Assembly: GCF_019649055.1 (NCBI RefSeq)
Contig: NW_026570365.1
Span: 124,001-188,000 of the forward strand
Origin: Paramacrobiotus metropolitanus
Taxonomy: Eukaryota > Tardigrada > Eutardigrada > Parachela > Macrobiotidae
Length of the DNA: 64,000 nucleotides
Reading direction: 5' to 3'
Positions 23,447-34,237 of the stretch are shown in pieces. Both the position numbers and the translations under genes were made by a program. The notes under the pieces were generated by a model, which was given only the letters and a program-made list of their open reading frames with translations, had not been told where the DNA came from and did not search any database. The stretch's first letter is position 1. Each line of letters begins with the position of its first letter.

Positions 23447-24085
23447 AGCTGCTACCAGGATTACTCAATTAAATTAATTTATTTTGAATTTCTGACTGCT
23501 TGAATCACAAAACGCCAGTCATCGGTATTGCTAGCATAAACGAGCTGGTGTGCACAGTGCAGCACGCATATCGGCTTTAGGCCATACTGCCTACCGGTGT
23601 CGCACAACCGGAAATAGTTTTTTACTAGTACTCTGTTGACTGCGATTTTGGCAGTCAAATCAGTTCAATTTTCTGTTTAAATATGGATTTTATTTTGTTC
23701 TTTTCCCGAGATGGTTGTGGTTCTCCGTGGTTTATAGCTGAGTATTGTCGCGCACGGACAATCTGTATGAGCACCATAACCGGGCATAACATGCAGGCTG
23801 ACGCAACGAGGGCTCCGCGATTTCCTCCTTTGTATCCAGCTTTGTTCAATCATTTCAAAACTTGTAAGTTGAAAATCAAAAATTCTGCAGTCAAGCGCGC
23901 ATACCGCTTCCTTTCAGTTCATCCAGATTGTGTGACTGAAGCAGAACCAGAAGCTGCTGTTGCTTACCATTACTTCCGAGCTAATAATTATTAGGAAGGC
24001 CGAAGGCCTAAAAACCACTCTGCTGCAAAAACACAAACGGAAGCGCTACCTCAGAAAAAGCAAGCTCCGTAACGTGTACTAAGTT
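23447..24085. other. No supported gene; 103-codon open frame
   Basis: A plus-strand frame at 23683-23994 is open for 103 codons with ordinary composition but no recognisable motif and no paralog here, so I do not call it. Nothing else is seen. Confidence 0.35.
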
Positions 24086-24093
24086 GTACAGAC
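24086..24093. repeat. 8-bp target site duplication of hAT-type element (left)
   Basis: GTACAGAC, identical to 25378-25385 on the other side of the element. Confidence 0.85.
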
Positions 24094-25377
24094 CAGGGAC
24101 TGAAATAGTGAAAAATCAATGATGGACGCCCCCCTGGGGGGGACGCTTTGCGCCCCCCCCCCCGCCCCCGGGGGGGGCGAAGCCTGAAAACGTTTGACCT
24201 TTTGTACGAATTAAATATTTAAATTTTGATGAATTAATGGCTGTTTCGAGATGACGTTTGTAGAAGTTGTTTGGGGAAACGACATCTTTATACACGACTG
24301 TTTAATCCGACCGGGTAATCAATTCGCGCGGAGCGCGAAGCCAACGGACAGTTTCACGGGGTAAACTGCTACAAATTCGATAAAAAATACTATAGATATG
24401 TTTTTTGCAAGCGTGGTATAGGGAAGCTGGGAGCTGGAGAGAAGAAAAGAAGCCGGTAATCAGAAGTAGGAGTAGCTACAAAATCACGCTGTAATGAGTG
24501 TAATCCCCTGCTAGCTCAACTTTCAGCCCATCTCACCTTTGCGGTCTCATTCTCACCCTACTTTTGAAATTAGCTGCTAATTTGTGCAAGTTAACAGTAT
24601 GTTGAGTTTAATGATGGACGCAAATGTCTTGGACTGCATGAGGACAGCAGTCGGCCAACCTGTACGCGTTAAAGATAGCGCATTGGGCAAACCCAGTTTC
24701 CGGCTTTCATTGAAACTGACATAATGCTGTTTTAAAATCGCGCGGAGCGCGAAAAAAAATTATTTTTCGGTGCTTAAGCGGTGCGGTTTCGCGTGTCCCT
24801 AGTCAGAAAAAGATAAAATTATCACCCGCCTTATTTGTGACTCATTCCCATACCATCTTTCTTAGAAAGATGGTATGGGAATGAGTCTCAAATAAGGCGA
24901 GTAGCCGCAATTTCCACCGCTTTTTTTGTTTTACCTTCACTCCCCGCAAACTTTGGCCACTAAACTGTTGCGATTTTCCGTGAAGAAATACTGTACGTAT
25001 GTACTCTGTACGTGTTTAGTATTTGAGAAGACAGGCCGGCAGACTGCTAGCTGGCTGCCGAAATACACCTTGACCGCTTGACGGGCAAGGTAGCGAACAG
25101 CGACAAGGTGATCTGACATTATCTGTGTAACGAGGAGTACTTATAGAGAGTATAAGCTTAGATATGCCTGAAACAAAATATTTCAACTGCTCAAACAGCT
25201 AGAACAAAGAAATCCCAATTACCGAGAAATTTAATTTTTTAATTATTTAAAGACCCCCATTTAAATTTTATAATTTATTTGAATTTTACAAAAATGGACA
25301 CCTTTGGCAGCAATGATGGACAAAATATTTTCAATGATGGACACTGTGTCCATTAATGGACACTATTTCAGTCTTTG
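24094..25377. mobile_element. hAT-superfamily non-autonomous element, 1284 bp
   Basis: The terminal inverted repeats are CAGGGACTGAAATAGTG (left) and CACTATTTCAGTCTTTG (right), and an exact 8-bp duplication GTACAGAC flanks them. Both an 8-bp duplication and CA(G/A)NG-type ends are typical of hAT elements. Subterminal AATGATGGAC motifs repeat near both ends (24119, 24611, 25310, 25333). Inside are a C/G homopolymer tract (24128-24180), two copies of CGCGCGGAGCGCGAA (24327 and 24738) and a 75-bp hairpin (24826-24900). No transposase open frame, so it depends on another copy for movement. Confidence 0.88.
24826..24900. repeat. Near-perfect hairpin inside the hAT element
   Basis: Arms of about 35 bp (CGCCTTATTTGTGACTCATT and its inverse) meet at a CTTAG centre with one or two mismatches. 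Confidence 0.85.
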
Positions 25378-25385
25378 GTACAGAC
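25378..25385. repeat. 8-bp target site duplication of hAT-type element (right)
   Basis: GTACAGAC, the partner of 24086-24093. Confidence 0.85.
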
Positions 25386-26560
25386 TGTATAACACTGTAT
25401 AATTACAGGGTTTTGCGTAAAAATTCTTCCGGTTGTTCTATGTTACTAACTGTGTCTTTCGTCGGTAATTTTTGGTGTGCTTTGTTGCAAAGCACTACCA
25501 AAAAGTGTGGGAGTGTGGGAGCGTCACCCCTGGTACATCGAAAATCACTACAGTTCTCAACTGATGGAGATGGTACCCCATTTGCCGCCCGGCACTGCTT
25601 ACTGTTGCCGGAAGTGGTTGGTGGTACCCCTTCTGCCGCAAAAAGTGAAATGGTGACCGGTAGTGGTCGGTGGAACCCCTTCTGCCGCCGGCACTGACGT
25701 AGTGGCCGGAAGTCCCCGGCGTGGCCGGAAGTTCCCCGCTGTGCCGTTCCCGTTCCTGACCTAGATTGATGGGTATACCTATCCGATGGTTTTACGTGCA
25801 GAACGGCTAACTGGATAAAGCCGACATGGCTAAACCGGAAGCAGCCTTTTCCGGCTACGCCTTCGTGTGGTACGAGAACCACTCGACCCTCGAGCGTGAA
25901 GAAAGCTTGCCCGTCAGTGAATGTGACTGGACAGATTTAGCGAGCGATTTGCAAAATGCAAGCGGGATAACGCTACACCGGAAATGAGCAACCACATCTC
26001 CCGCTTGGGGCAAGAAACGCCGGAGCAATACTCCGATGTCAAGATGAACATAAAATCAAATCATTACGCTTTTGTTTGTCCATGATGACCGATGGATAAT
26101 TCTTTTACGGTATTTCACTCACAGACTGACGAAAAATTTAACTTGACCTTTTATATGCTTGACGTTGCCGACTTTTGCCACTTACAATCACTGAAAGCGG
26201 ATCCTTTGTTATAGTTTTGATTGTGTTGGTCAGATTGTATGTAGGCAGCAGGTTCCTATGAACCTGCTGGCTACAGGTGAACCTACGGGTTTTGCTCGGA
26301 TGAAACCATAAAATACAGCGCTACAACCATCAGGCTCGGTGCAGATTGCTCCGGTGGGCATCTTCGTGCTGCTTGTTTGCTCCAGTTTATTAGTTCCTCA
26401 ATAAAGCTGTTTACAATCGTTAACCTCTATGTTGTGCTGCCGATAACAGTACTGAAAGCCGGACTAAAACCGTCGACGCATGGTTGCTTGAAAATAAGTT
26501 TTAATTCGACTAGCGGCCAGGTAAACACCGCTCAAAAGGCATAGGCGGAGGTGAAGGCGG
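25386..26560. other. No gene seen; short GC-rich repeats
   Basis: At 25560-25735 short units such as GTGGTACCCCTTCTGCCG and GTGGCCGGAAGT recur. The 159-codon minus frame at 25403-25882 runs through these repeats and has no recognisable content. Confidence 0.45.
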
Positions 26561-26564
26561 AAGG

Positions 26565-26612
26565 CGAAGCCACTCATACATACATTTTTCGGAGGAGAAG
26601 GAGAGATAATGG
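26565..26612 (+). pseudogene. ADA: Fragment of adenosine deaminase last exon
   Basis: Corresponds to the C-terminal SEEKEK region of the intact ADA at 59361-62092. A TAA stop follows SEEKER, where the intact gene reads on. No earlier ADA exon is visible upstream, so only the 3' end was included in the duplication. Confidence 0.6.
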
Positions 26613-26705
26613 ATTTTTAAAGGATTCTGATCACTGATTCGCATCAGAAAAAACCACCACTACCTCGCTGACGACGAAAGCATGCACAAAAAACTTTTAA
26701 ACATA

Positions 26706-26980
26706 CCGTAATTATCGAATTAGAGCCCCAGGGTCACAAATATATCAAACGCCTCATGGGGTGGGCTCCAATTACGGGCATGGGCTTGTATTTCGGAGGG
26801 GGCTTTAATTTTTCAAACTCACTTTTTTGGCGTTCGCTAACATGGGCTATATAGCATTTAATTAAGCCCATGGGCTTATATTTCGGGGGGAGCTTATCAT
26901 TTTCAAATGACCTTAAGGGTGGGCTCTAATTACGGGGGGAGCTTCTATTTCGGGGGGAGCTTATAATTCGATAATTACGG
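26706..26980. mobile_element. TA-flanked MITE with CCGTAATTATCGAATTA ends, 275 bp
   Basis: The ends are CCGTAATTATCGAATTAGAG and its inverse (TTCGATAATTACGG), flanked by TA on each side, as for Tc1/mariner-type elements. Inside are about four copies of a GGGCTTATATTTCGGGGGG-like unit. The paralogous site near 62158 (CAATTTATTTCTAATGGGC) lacks the element. Confidence 0.85.
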
Positions 26981-27112
26981 TATTTCTAGTAGGCAAAACT
27001 TGCGATACCTTCTTTCGGGTGGTAAATTTTTCGGCTGGAGATGCCATTGTGGTATCCAATCCAAAAAATAATGTTTGAGGAAGCCGTAGCGCAGTACCAC
27101 TGGTTTGATATA

Positions 27113-27920
27113 ATTTTCAGACTTCGTTGCTCCTTAAATAATTGCAACGTATTTCAAGCGGGATTATCCAGTTTTTTGCATGGTCTGCGTGCAAAACAAT
27201 AAAAATTAAAACGTTAAGTTCTTCCTTCATTCTGATCAGCTGGCTCGGCAGCGAGACATTTTGCCGAGGAAGATTTGTCGCCAGACATTTGTTCGCAGAC
27301 ATCTCGCCGCAAGGGCATCTCGCCTCGCGACATTTCGCCAAGGAAGGGACAATTAGCCGAGAGAACATCCCAACGGCTCTTTTTTCGAATAACCATTCCA
27401 CCCATCCGTAACAAAACACAGACTAAGGAATAAGGAAGACTTTATAAAGATATAAGAAAACATAATAAACCCAAGAAGACCTAGGAGGAACATAAAAAAA
27501 AACAGGAAAACGCAAGACAAACATGAGAAAGCATACGGAAGCATAGGAAAACAGTAAGTAAGGAAGCGTAAAAAACCTAAAAAAAGATAAAATCAGAAGA
27601 AAAACATAAGAAGATATAAGAAACCTAAGAAAATCTAAGAAAGAACTGGAAAACCCAAACAGAGTTGTGAACCTAAAAAAATTAGGCGTATAAATTTTGT
27701 CTGTGGCAAATTTTCGGCGACCAAAGGTAAAAATGTCGCAAAAGGCGAAATGTCCAATGCAGCAAGCCCCAAACCGAAATGTCCCAGCGTCCGTGTATCC
27801 CGCGGCGAAAGGTCGCGCATCGAATTAGAGTGCGGCAAAATGTCACATTCCCAATTCCCAAATGTCCGGGTGCGCGCTGTAACTATCCCGTGATAAGTCC
27901 ATTTTAACAAAGCATTCATT
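27113..27920. mobile_element. Unclassified ~0.8-kb insertion with inverted degenerate GACATTTCGCC motifs
   Basis: Absent from the paralogous site near 62296, where the flanks TTTGATAT and CCAGATT are adjacent, so it is an insertion. The left part (27245-27345) has several GACATTTCGCC-type motifs; the right part (27700-27855) has the same motif inverted (GGCGAAATGTC). Between them, 27420-27665 is a purine-rich degenerate repeat of an ATAAGAAAACCTA-like unit. I cannot assign it to a superfamily. Confidence 0.6.
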
Positions 27921-28889
27921 CTGGTGGCCAGATTATGGCGCTGCTGGAATTTCAGCCTATCCAGAGCGGTAATTTAATCGATTACAAATTGAATACCTGG
28001 CTGGAACTGCTGCACAAGTCAGCAGATACAAATCGTGCCCGTTCCACAACTTTCTTTGTATTTTTTTATAATCGAGCGATACCTTTCCGAAGCACTGGAC
28101 AGGTTTCACTTGCCAAAACGTTTTCTATTTACAAAACGTTATCACCATTTCACAATCTCCTGTTGCTGTATGATACGCCACAATCGGTAACAGTATGCTA
28201 AAGACACTCTGTGCAGTGCTTTGCGTAGTACATTGTGTTCCTGCATATATTCATTAATGCGTTATTTTGTAAACCACACACAACCAGGGTTTCTGATACT
28301 ATTTTTGGCAGAAATTAGCAGACAGTGCAACTCACAAAAGTTTCGTACATGCTTTCAGCGTCAGCGATGTAGGGCTGGTTTTTTCCAATGCCAGTCTGTG
28401 ATCTGAATTAAAAACAATGCATACTTGTATGCGATGCTACGCACGGCAGTTATTAACCAGTCCAAATCAAATGTACGTGAGCTATAGCAATCATACTGGA
28501 TAACCAGCAGTATCGGTTTTGTAGTGCAGTCATCTACCAAAGCTACTTACACCAGTGAGTAGGATATAAAAAATGTTCAAATTTTCTAAATTGCGCACAG
28601 GAAAAATATCTTGAGTCGCTGGATTAGTCTTTAACCCGAAGACAGATTTGAGGAATTTCGAATATCTGTGAGCAAGAATTCCAGACAGTGCATATGGCAA
28701 CAGGTGCGGAGCCTCGTTTTGCTTCCGGCCAATCAAACAGTACAGTGCCCGTGTGCTGCGGTGCGGACCACCTCCTGGCGCTGAAGCCCTGCCGGTCGCG
28801 GGAGGCCACGCTCCCGACCATTTCCGACCCCATCAAAAACTGCAAGGTCAAGGACCTCGATCTTGTCTTGCAAATCTTTTCGATCCGTA

Positions 28890-29032
28890 TTGTATCGTCG
28901 CGAAATTCACAAACGTTTTTTAAACCCGTTCAGCATATAGGTGTAGGCGGCGCCTTTGCGGCTTTTTTTACCTCAAGGGGCCGCTTGGAGGAGTGGGTCT
29001 AAAAATCGTTTTCTAATTTCGCGAGGATACAG
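28890..29032. mobile_element. TA-flanked MITE, 143 bp
   Basis: Left arm TTGTATCGTCGCGAAATT and right arm AATTTCGCGAGGATACAG are inverted copies over about 38 bp, flanked by TA. It lies in a GC-rich segment (28690-28870) that interrupts the duplicated block. An open frame across 28688-29002 has no recognisable content. Confidence 0.75.
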
Positions 29033-29816
29033 TAATTCCTGTCCGATCATGCCAGATCGTCAATAATCGCTGAAAGATGGTCAACCAGTTGGTCACATCA
29101 ACCAGACTGGAAAGCATCACAAGAAAATTCCTGTAGGTGGAGGGAACCTCACTGTCCAGATTATACTAACTGATACTAATAATTTTTATTGCCAAATTGT
29201 ACAAGCTAAACGCCATTTACATTTAAACCTAAACAACCAATTCAAACAAGTATCGTAATCCTTCCAGCTCTCTACGAGTAGAATCTCTGATGTGTCTGTG
29301 ATGATGTGTTTTGATGTGTCTGTTTACTCGTGGCTGAACCTTTTATCCATCAGGGTTATTTAACCGGAGTACAGATGAGCACCTGACTGTAGAGTTCATC
29401 TCAGCCTATTTCGTTTACTGCAGGAGCGTTTACGTGTGGCCTGCAGAAATTGCTGCTGTGTTTAATAGAGGTCCCATTCTACAAATCTTCTTGACTGGGC
29501 AGATTTGTCGACGAATTCCAGTTTGCTGTACAACTCTGCTATCAAGTTGCCGGTACCACGTATGGGGGTACAAACGCGGTTCCGGCCGAACTTTAATATA
29601 TTAATGACTTTATCAAAGACTTTTGGGACGCTGATTATTGTAGGACATAAAGGCAGCTTCGTAACTGCAGTAGGACTAAGCACACTAAGTTGTAGCGTAA
29701 AAAAATAATTTCATAATATCAATCCTTAATTATTGTGTTACTTTTCGGGTACCATGCCACGATGGACTAAAGCCAAGAACCCATCAACTGCCGCCACAGC
29801 GAAGAGAAAGTAAAAT

Positions 29817-29973
29817 TTACTGCTGCCGACTGCAGTCAATGATGACCTTGATGCCGGCGCCGGTGCGGGCCGTCTCGAAGGCGTCCAGCGCCTGCTCCAG
29901 TGCGTAGCGGTGCGTCACCAAGGGCTTGGCGTCGACACGCCCCGAAGCCATCATTTCCAGCGCCATGGGATAA
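29817..29973 (-). CDS. Sord: Last exon of a sorbitol dehydrogenase-type MDR enzyme
   Basis: On the minus strand an acceptor (GTATTGCAG) opens a 157-nt exon ending in TAA. Its translation begins YPMALEMMASGRVDAKPL, continues THRYALEQALDAFETARTG and ends in IIDCSRQQ, clearly the C-terminus of zinc-dependent sorbitol dehydrogenase (polyol to ketose, NAD+; residues after the VFRY region). I found no other exon of this enzyme upstream within the window, so it is either the end of a gene with a very long intron, or an orphan fragment. The exon is strongly GC-rich, with nearly every third position G or C, unlike the ADA or calcineurin genes here. Confidence 0.8.
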
Positions 29974-30830
29974 CTGCAATACGATAACATGATCAAGACT
30001 CATCTACTATGATTAAGACAGCATAATTATTCTGATCGTACAATGCGTCCGGTTATCGGAAATCGATTGTTTAAGTCTACTTACATAGTCTGCCTTTAGC
30101 CCGCAAGCAGTTCAAGTTACTGCATTCGACATGCAGTGTACTGTATATGCTCGAGGGGACGGTAATTGTCGTTACATCACTCATCCAACTAATCTCCCCG
30201 AAATAGCCTTGCAAGTGTAGGATGCACCACCACTTACCTAGTGTACATCCTCGGTCGTGACTACGTCGACCGGATATATCGGATAACAGCTCGGATGAGG
30301 ACGATGCGGTTTGATCATAATTTTTCATCAGATTACACGCATTCCACCATGTGCTGCGGATGACGTGCTGGGATTATGGTGCGGATTGCGGAGTGATCGC
30401 GATATTTTTCGTTAGGTTACATACACTGCACCACCTGCTGCGGTGGCCGCGTTAAGAACATTGAAGACGATCGCGTTCATGATGCGCCAAAGCAAGTTTG
30501 GAGCGATGTCTGCAGCTGGCATGAGAATGGTGTCGATGGACCATCACCGATACCAGCCAACCGCCCCTTCCATCTGTGGCGTCTCTTGTGCCTATGGTTC
30601 GGTTTCTCTCTGTGTCCACGGAAAAGCTGCGCGCAAGTTGGTCCAATCAGGATCACTCCCACCTTTCTAGGACGGCAGACAGGCCCCACAGCACCGGCGG
30701 CGCCCTCCTCCGACGGTAAGCCGCACTGCGAAGAAGGTATCCAACTACGCAATTAGGCAGGCCGCCACTGACTGCGCGAAACCAGCCTGCCGGCTACAGT
30801 GGAATCTCTGCTCCTGCTAATGCACATCTT
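29974..30830. other. No gene seen; moderately GC-rich
   Basis: The stretch 30440-30760 is richer in GC than its surroundings and has overlapping open frames on both strands, none recognisable. It could belong to the decayed recombinase element that follows. Confidence 0.35.
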
Positions 30831-30834
30831 GTTC

Positions 30835-31475
30835 CTGCCCAAGTTGCTCTATCCAGTGCATACGTTTGTTGCTAATCGCGTAATGCACGGCTGCCAGCGG
30901 CTATTTCGAAACCAGTGCGACTAACGTCTGCCTATCACTGGGTACCATCACTCACAAGATTTACTGTGCACTGTGTGCGGCCTTCACTTCGGTTTTTTGC
31001 GGGTCCGGGGAGCCAGCGAGTACACGGCATCATCACCAACTTGCTACTGTACCATGCATACACTGCTCCCCAAGGACATGACATTATCCTTTCGTCGTGT
31101 CCTTACATCGACTATCAGTAAGACGGATCAGTACAGTCACGGTTTCAAGCTACCACTGCGTAAGACAGTGCGCTCAATCTGTCCAGTTCATGCTCTTACG
31201 ACATACGCGCGGCTAAGACCTGAACTCGAAAGCAAGCACGAGCAGTTCTATACTGTCTAGAAGAGCTTACCTGACTCAGCAACGCGTTGACCGTACGTTG
31301 GATAATCAGGTGCGCCTCCTACCTGACCACCACCGTTACGAAACTCACCGTCGTTGCATCGGGGGCACGACAACAACCGCTACCGGAGGGTCCAGCCGAA
31401 AGCGAAATCCAACGTTTGGGACGTTGGAAAAGCAACTGTTTACCATCTACTTTCGGAGCCAAGTACCCACAGCCG
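30835..31475 (+). pseudogene. Decayed tyrosine recombinase (Crypton/DIRS type)
   Basis: Pieces of a eukaryotic tyrosine recombinase appear in order across shifting frames: RVMHG and LPIT (about 30878-30935), LHFGFLR and the diverged S-E-x-T-A region (30979-31030), LLPKDMTLSF, then ISKTDQYSHGFKLPLRK and CPVHALTTYARLRP (31105-31225), then a catalytic H-x-x-R region (H-R-R-C, about 31350) and SEIQRLGRWKSN (31400-31436) followed by a TIYFRS segment. The second catalytic Arg reads Cys and the position expected for the nucleophilic Tyr reads Phe; several frameshifts are needed to follow it. It is therefore dead. I see no reverse transcriptase, so Crypton or a truncated DIRS-like retroelement are both possible. 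Confidence 0.8.
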
Positions 31476-31865
31476 ACCATCCAAAATCAATCCATTCGTC
31501 TAATCATGGATGGTTGTTTGGGGTTTTGTTTGGGGCCTTCGGTTGCGCAGGGCACTGGTCGCTCTCTTCCGCCGACCCCCGGTCGGCCGGCTTCTCGCTG
31601 ACCCACGTTCACCGCACACAGCCGATCACGAGAGTACCAGCCGCCCAGCAGCCGGGGCTCCAGCGCCCCCCAGTGGATTCCGGAAGCGGTAACATTAACT
31701 AAAAATGCTCCGTACAACTTACCTAGGCAGTAGTGTTTTACTGAAATATTCGTATAGATGCGTTTGCTAACTTTGCTTTAATCGGTCATGTGATTGTACT
31801 GATACGATACTAACGAAACCGCGATGTGCCACATTTGCAGTAAGATCCGTTATTAAATGAAGTTG
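31476..31865. other. No gene seen
   Basis: GC-rich tail of the recombinase remnant (31530-31690) followed by AT-rich DNA. No terminal repeats found. Confidence 0.35.
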
Positions 31866-31869
31866 TCAG

Positions 31870-32095
31870 TTAATAACGGTTAATACATTACCATCTAGCC
31901 AAGGTGGATACCGGTCCCCGGCCCCGGATGGTGGTGATATAAGCATTGCAAAATGCTGTGCTGGCTGCTTCTCCACATCTTTCCCGCTGGGAAAACCAGT
32001 CGGAATTGTATACGGAATTCTCCAAATTGCAAGAAACTGGACGAAATTAAAGCCAAAGCACTTATCACTGGTGACGCTGCAATGCGACAATCCAA
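31870..32095 (-). CDS. Possible exon, unrecognised
   Basis: On the minus strand an acceptor-like GTCGCATTGCAG is followed by an open frame (PTGFPSGKDVEKQPAQ and PPSGAGDRYPPWLDG) ending at a donor-like GTAATG. It may belong with 32167-32312. No family recognised; the splice phase linking the two is not settled. Confidence 0.25.
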
Positions 32096-32166
32096 AAGCA
32101 TTTAAAGGTGCATCGGTACACTTATTACTCTATATTCGTGTACTGTCTACTATAGTTAGTGAAATT

Positions 32167-32312
32167 GTATCCCGGATTACATTACCGGGGCAACTAATTT
32201 TATGAAGATATCCGGATCCATCCACCAGAACTCGCGCGGCTTCCTCTTCACCCTTTCTTGCATCGGCTACCGCTGTTACGTTCACATGAACTGGAATGTC
32301 TGACAGCGCGCT
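32167..32312 (-). CDS. Possible exon, unrecognised
   Basis: On the minus strand an acceptor-like GGTTTGTAG precedes an open, protein-like stretch (SDIPVHVNVTAVADARKG, RVLVDGSGYLHKI) ending at a GTAATG donor. Open sequence continues upstream to 32577 in another phase. It may be a remnant or a small part of an unrecognised gene. Confidence 0.3.
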
Positions 32313-32579
32313 ACAAACCAAAATGCATGACTACTAGATGCAGGTGTTCCTCAACATCAGCTAAGGCAATACCAGGTGCCGACCTCTCGAGCAGAAAGCG
32401 TTGACAGACTGCAGGACATATGGAAACCAGGGTGACAGCACTGCTGAGTGAACAATATCGGTATTTTGTGCGTAACGTTCTCCCTGCACGGCGGGTAGGT
32501 AGGCGCCGAGGAGGGAAAGGCGTATCAAGCTTGGCTATGTATGTGTCCCATGTGGCCGCAAACCACCCTTTTTGCATTT

Positions 32580-34237
32580 TCGGGCTGCGACTATCCAGGG
32601 CAATGCTGATTCATGGTCATCACAAACTGTCCGGATTCCTGGCTCAGGCCGCTAGGTATGCCCCAATCACTATCGGCTAGTTACGCTAAAAGGTTGGGAA
32701 AAGCAATCCCTCAAATTTTTAGCTTAACCGTCCTATCACTAACCAACTTCGGCGGTTTCTACCGCTACGGGGGTCCTTTTTGTCCTGTTGCTTACAACCG
32801 CCGCGAGTAAAAAGCCACACTGTTTATCTGTGCGCTCGCGAAGTGGTTAACCAGCTTTTCGCGCAGGAAGAACATCTCAGATGCCCAAGCGCTGTTCTGT
32901 GGTATTTTGGCTAAAGTATTATACCACCACTGCGCTTGCGATAATTCGGAAAACGTTCCTTTCTGATTAACGTATAGTTCGGGACTGCAAGCGACTGCGA
33001 GGGATCGTTTTCGGATAAATGAGTTACAGCTAAAGAAAAAACTTTAACTAAATTATTTTTAATTTTATTAAAATTACGCAAAACTTCTACTAAAATTACC
33101 CAAGAAAAAAATTTGCTGCACCACGTTGGTTTTCTAAAAATTTAGACGACAAATATTCAAATGATGGCAAACCGCGGTTTCCAGTGGAGATAATTTTTTG
33201 TCCGCAGGAACTCCGCATTGCTGCAGTTCGAACTATACCCACACAATCTCACACTTGTACGATACAGAAAATTTTAAGAAACGTTTTAATACGAAAAAAA
33301 GTTGGTTTGCAACCGTTTGGTTGAAGAAAAAGGAAGAAACAGGTGCTGGCTAGACGGAGCTAAGTTATTTTGTTTTTTTTTTTGATACGTTGTTGTTCAA
33401 TGGTACTTAAAGGAAGTGACCCGGTACATGGTATCAAATTCGTATGCATGCATAAAAACTTTCACTTTTGCCCTACCAACATTTTTTTGCTTTGCTTAAT
33501 GATATTCTGTAGCCTGACGATTTGTTTATATGGACGTGAAAACCGTTTTTGCGAGCAATTTCCGGTTTGGGATTTACGGATGCAAATTCCAGATTGCTTA
33601 AACTTTCCAAAACGTGTAACAAAAGTCGCATTACGGTCCGATCTCTTTTAACTTTTGTATTTAAATGCAGATCGTTTTAAATGAAAATTCATGAAGATCG
33701 AGTTCTACCATTTTTCAAATTTCAGAATAAATAACAAAAATTTCATTATTACTTTTCAAAACTTGAAAAAAATGCTAGAACCGCGGTTCGTTGCAATCAT
33801 ACGAGTATACTGTAATTTTGGCGGACGAGAACAGTATATAGCCATGTGCCGGTCATACTTACCTAAATCGTTCAATAATTTAGGGATGATGGACAGTATA
33901 TAAAAGTTAGTATTAACTATTAAATATAATTTACTACACTCCCATTTGTAGTATAAATTCCAGACGAAAGTATTAAAATGTTTTATTTTCGTACAGAGAT
34001 TTGTAAGAAAACACATTTAATGCGCGTGTAACCCGAATTCAAAGTGTGAAACGAACAAACCGGTCGCACAAACGTCAAATAATTAAAACACATATACGTA
34101 ATACAATGTATAGCATTCCGTTTATCGTGGCACAAAATGCGTTCAGTGAAATACAACTTGCACAGGCAAGAAAAACAAGCGGCTCGCCCATGAATTATCT
34201 ACCGTTGTTGATACGGTTATCCTGTACTCATGCCACG
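32580..34237. other. No gene seen; dispersed repeat copy
   Basis: The stretch 33390-33660 is a diverged copy of the repeat at 13870-14330. The rest is AT-rich with no supported gene; 34000-34237 would include the 3' UTR of the lectin gene. Confidence 0.45.

Larger units (their letters stand above)
26565..29690 (+). repeat. Diverged duplicate of the ADA 3' end and downstream flank
   Basis: This matches 62035-63770 in order and orientation, interrupted by insertions. Anchors are TTTTTCGGAGGAGAA (26572 and 62043), TGCGATACCTTCTTTCGG (27001 and 62177), GGCGCTGCTG (27936 and 62316), CTGGCTGGAACTGCTGCACA (27999 and 62380), GCAGACAGTG (28319 and 62664), TCGGTTTTGTAG (28511 and 62802), and AAGTTNCCGGTA (29543 and 63712). 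The first bases correspond to the last codons of ADA exon 6 but the frame meets a stop before the ADA stop, so that part is a dead gene fragment. Confidence 0.82.

Noticed and set aside
25403-25882. 159-codon minus frame
   Set aside because: It runs through short GC-rich repeats and reads without recognisable domain; the opposite strand is also open.
27142-27419. Overlapping frames of up to 100 codons on both strands
   Set aside because: They fall in the inverted degenerate motif region of the 0.8-kb insertion and are not consistent with a single protein.
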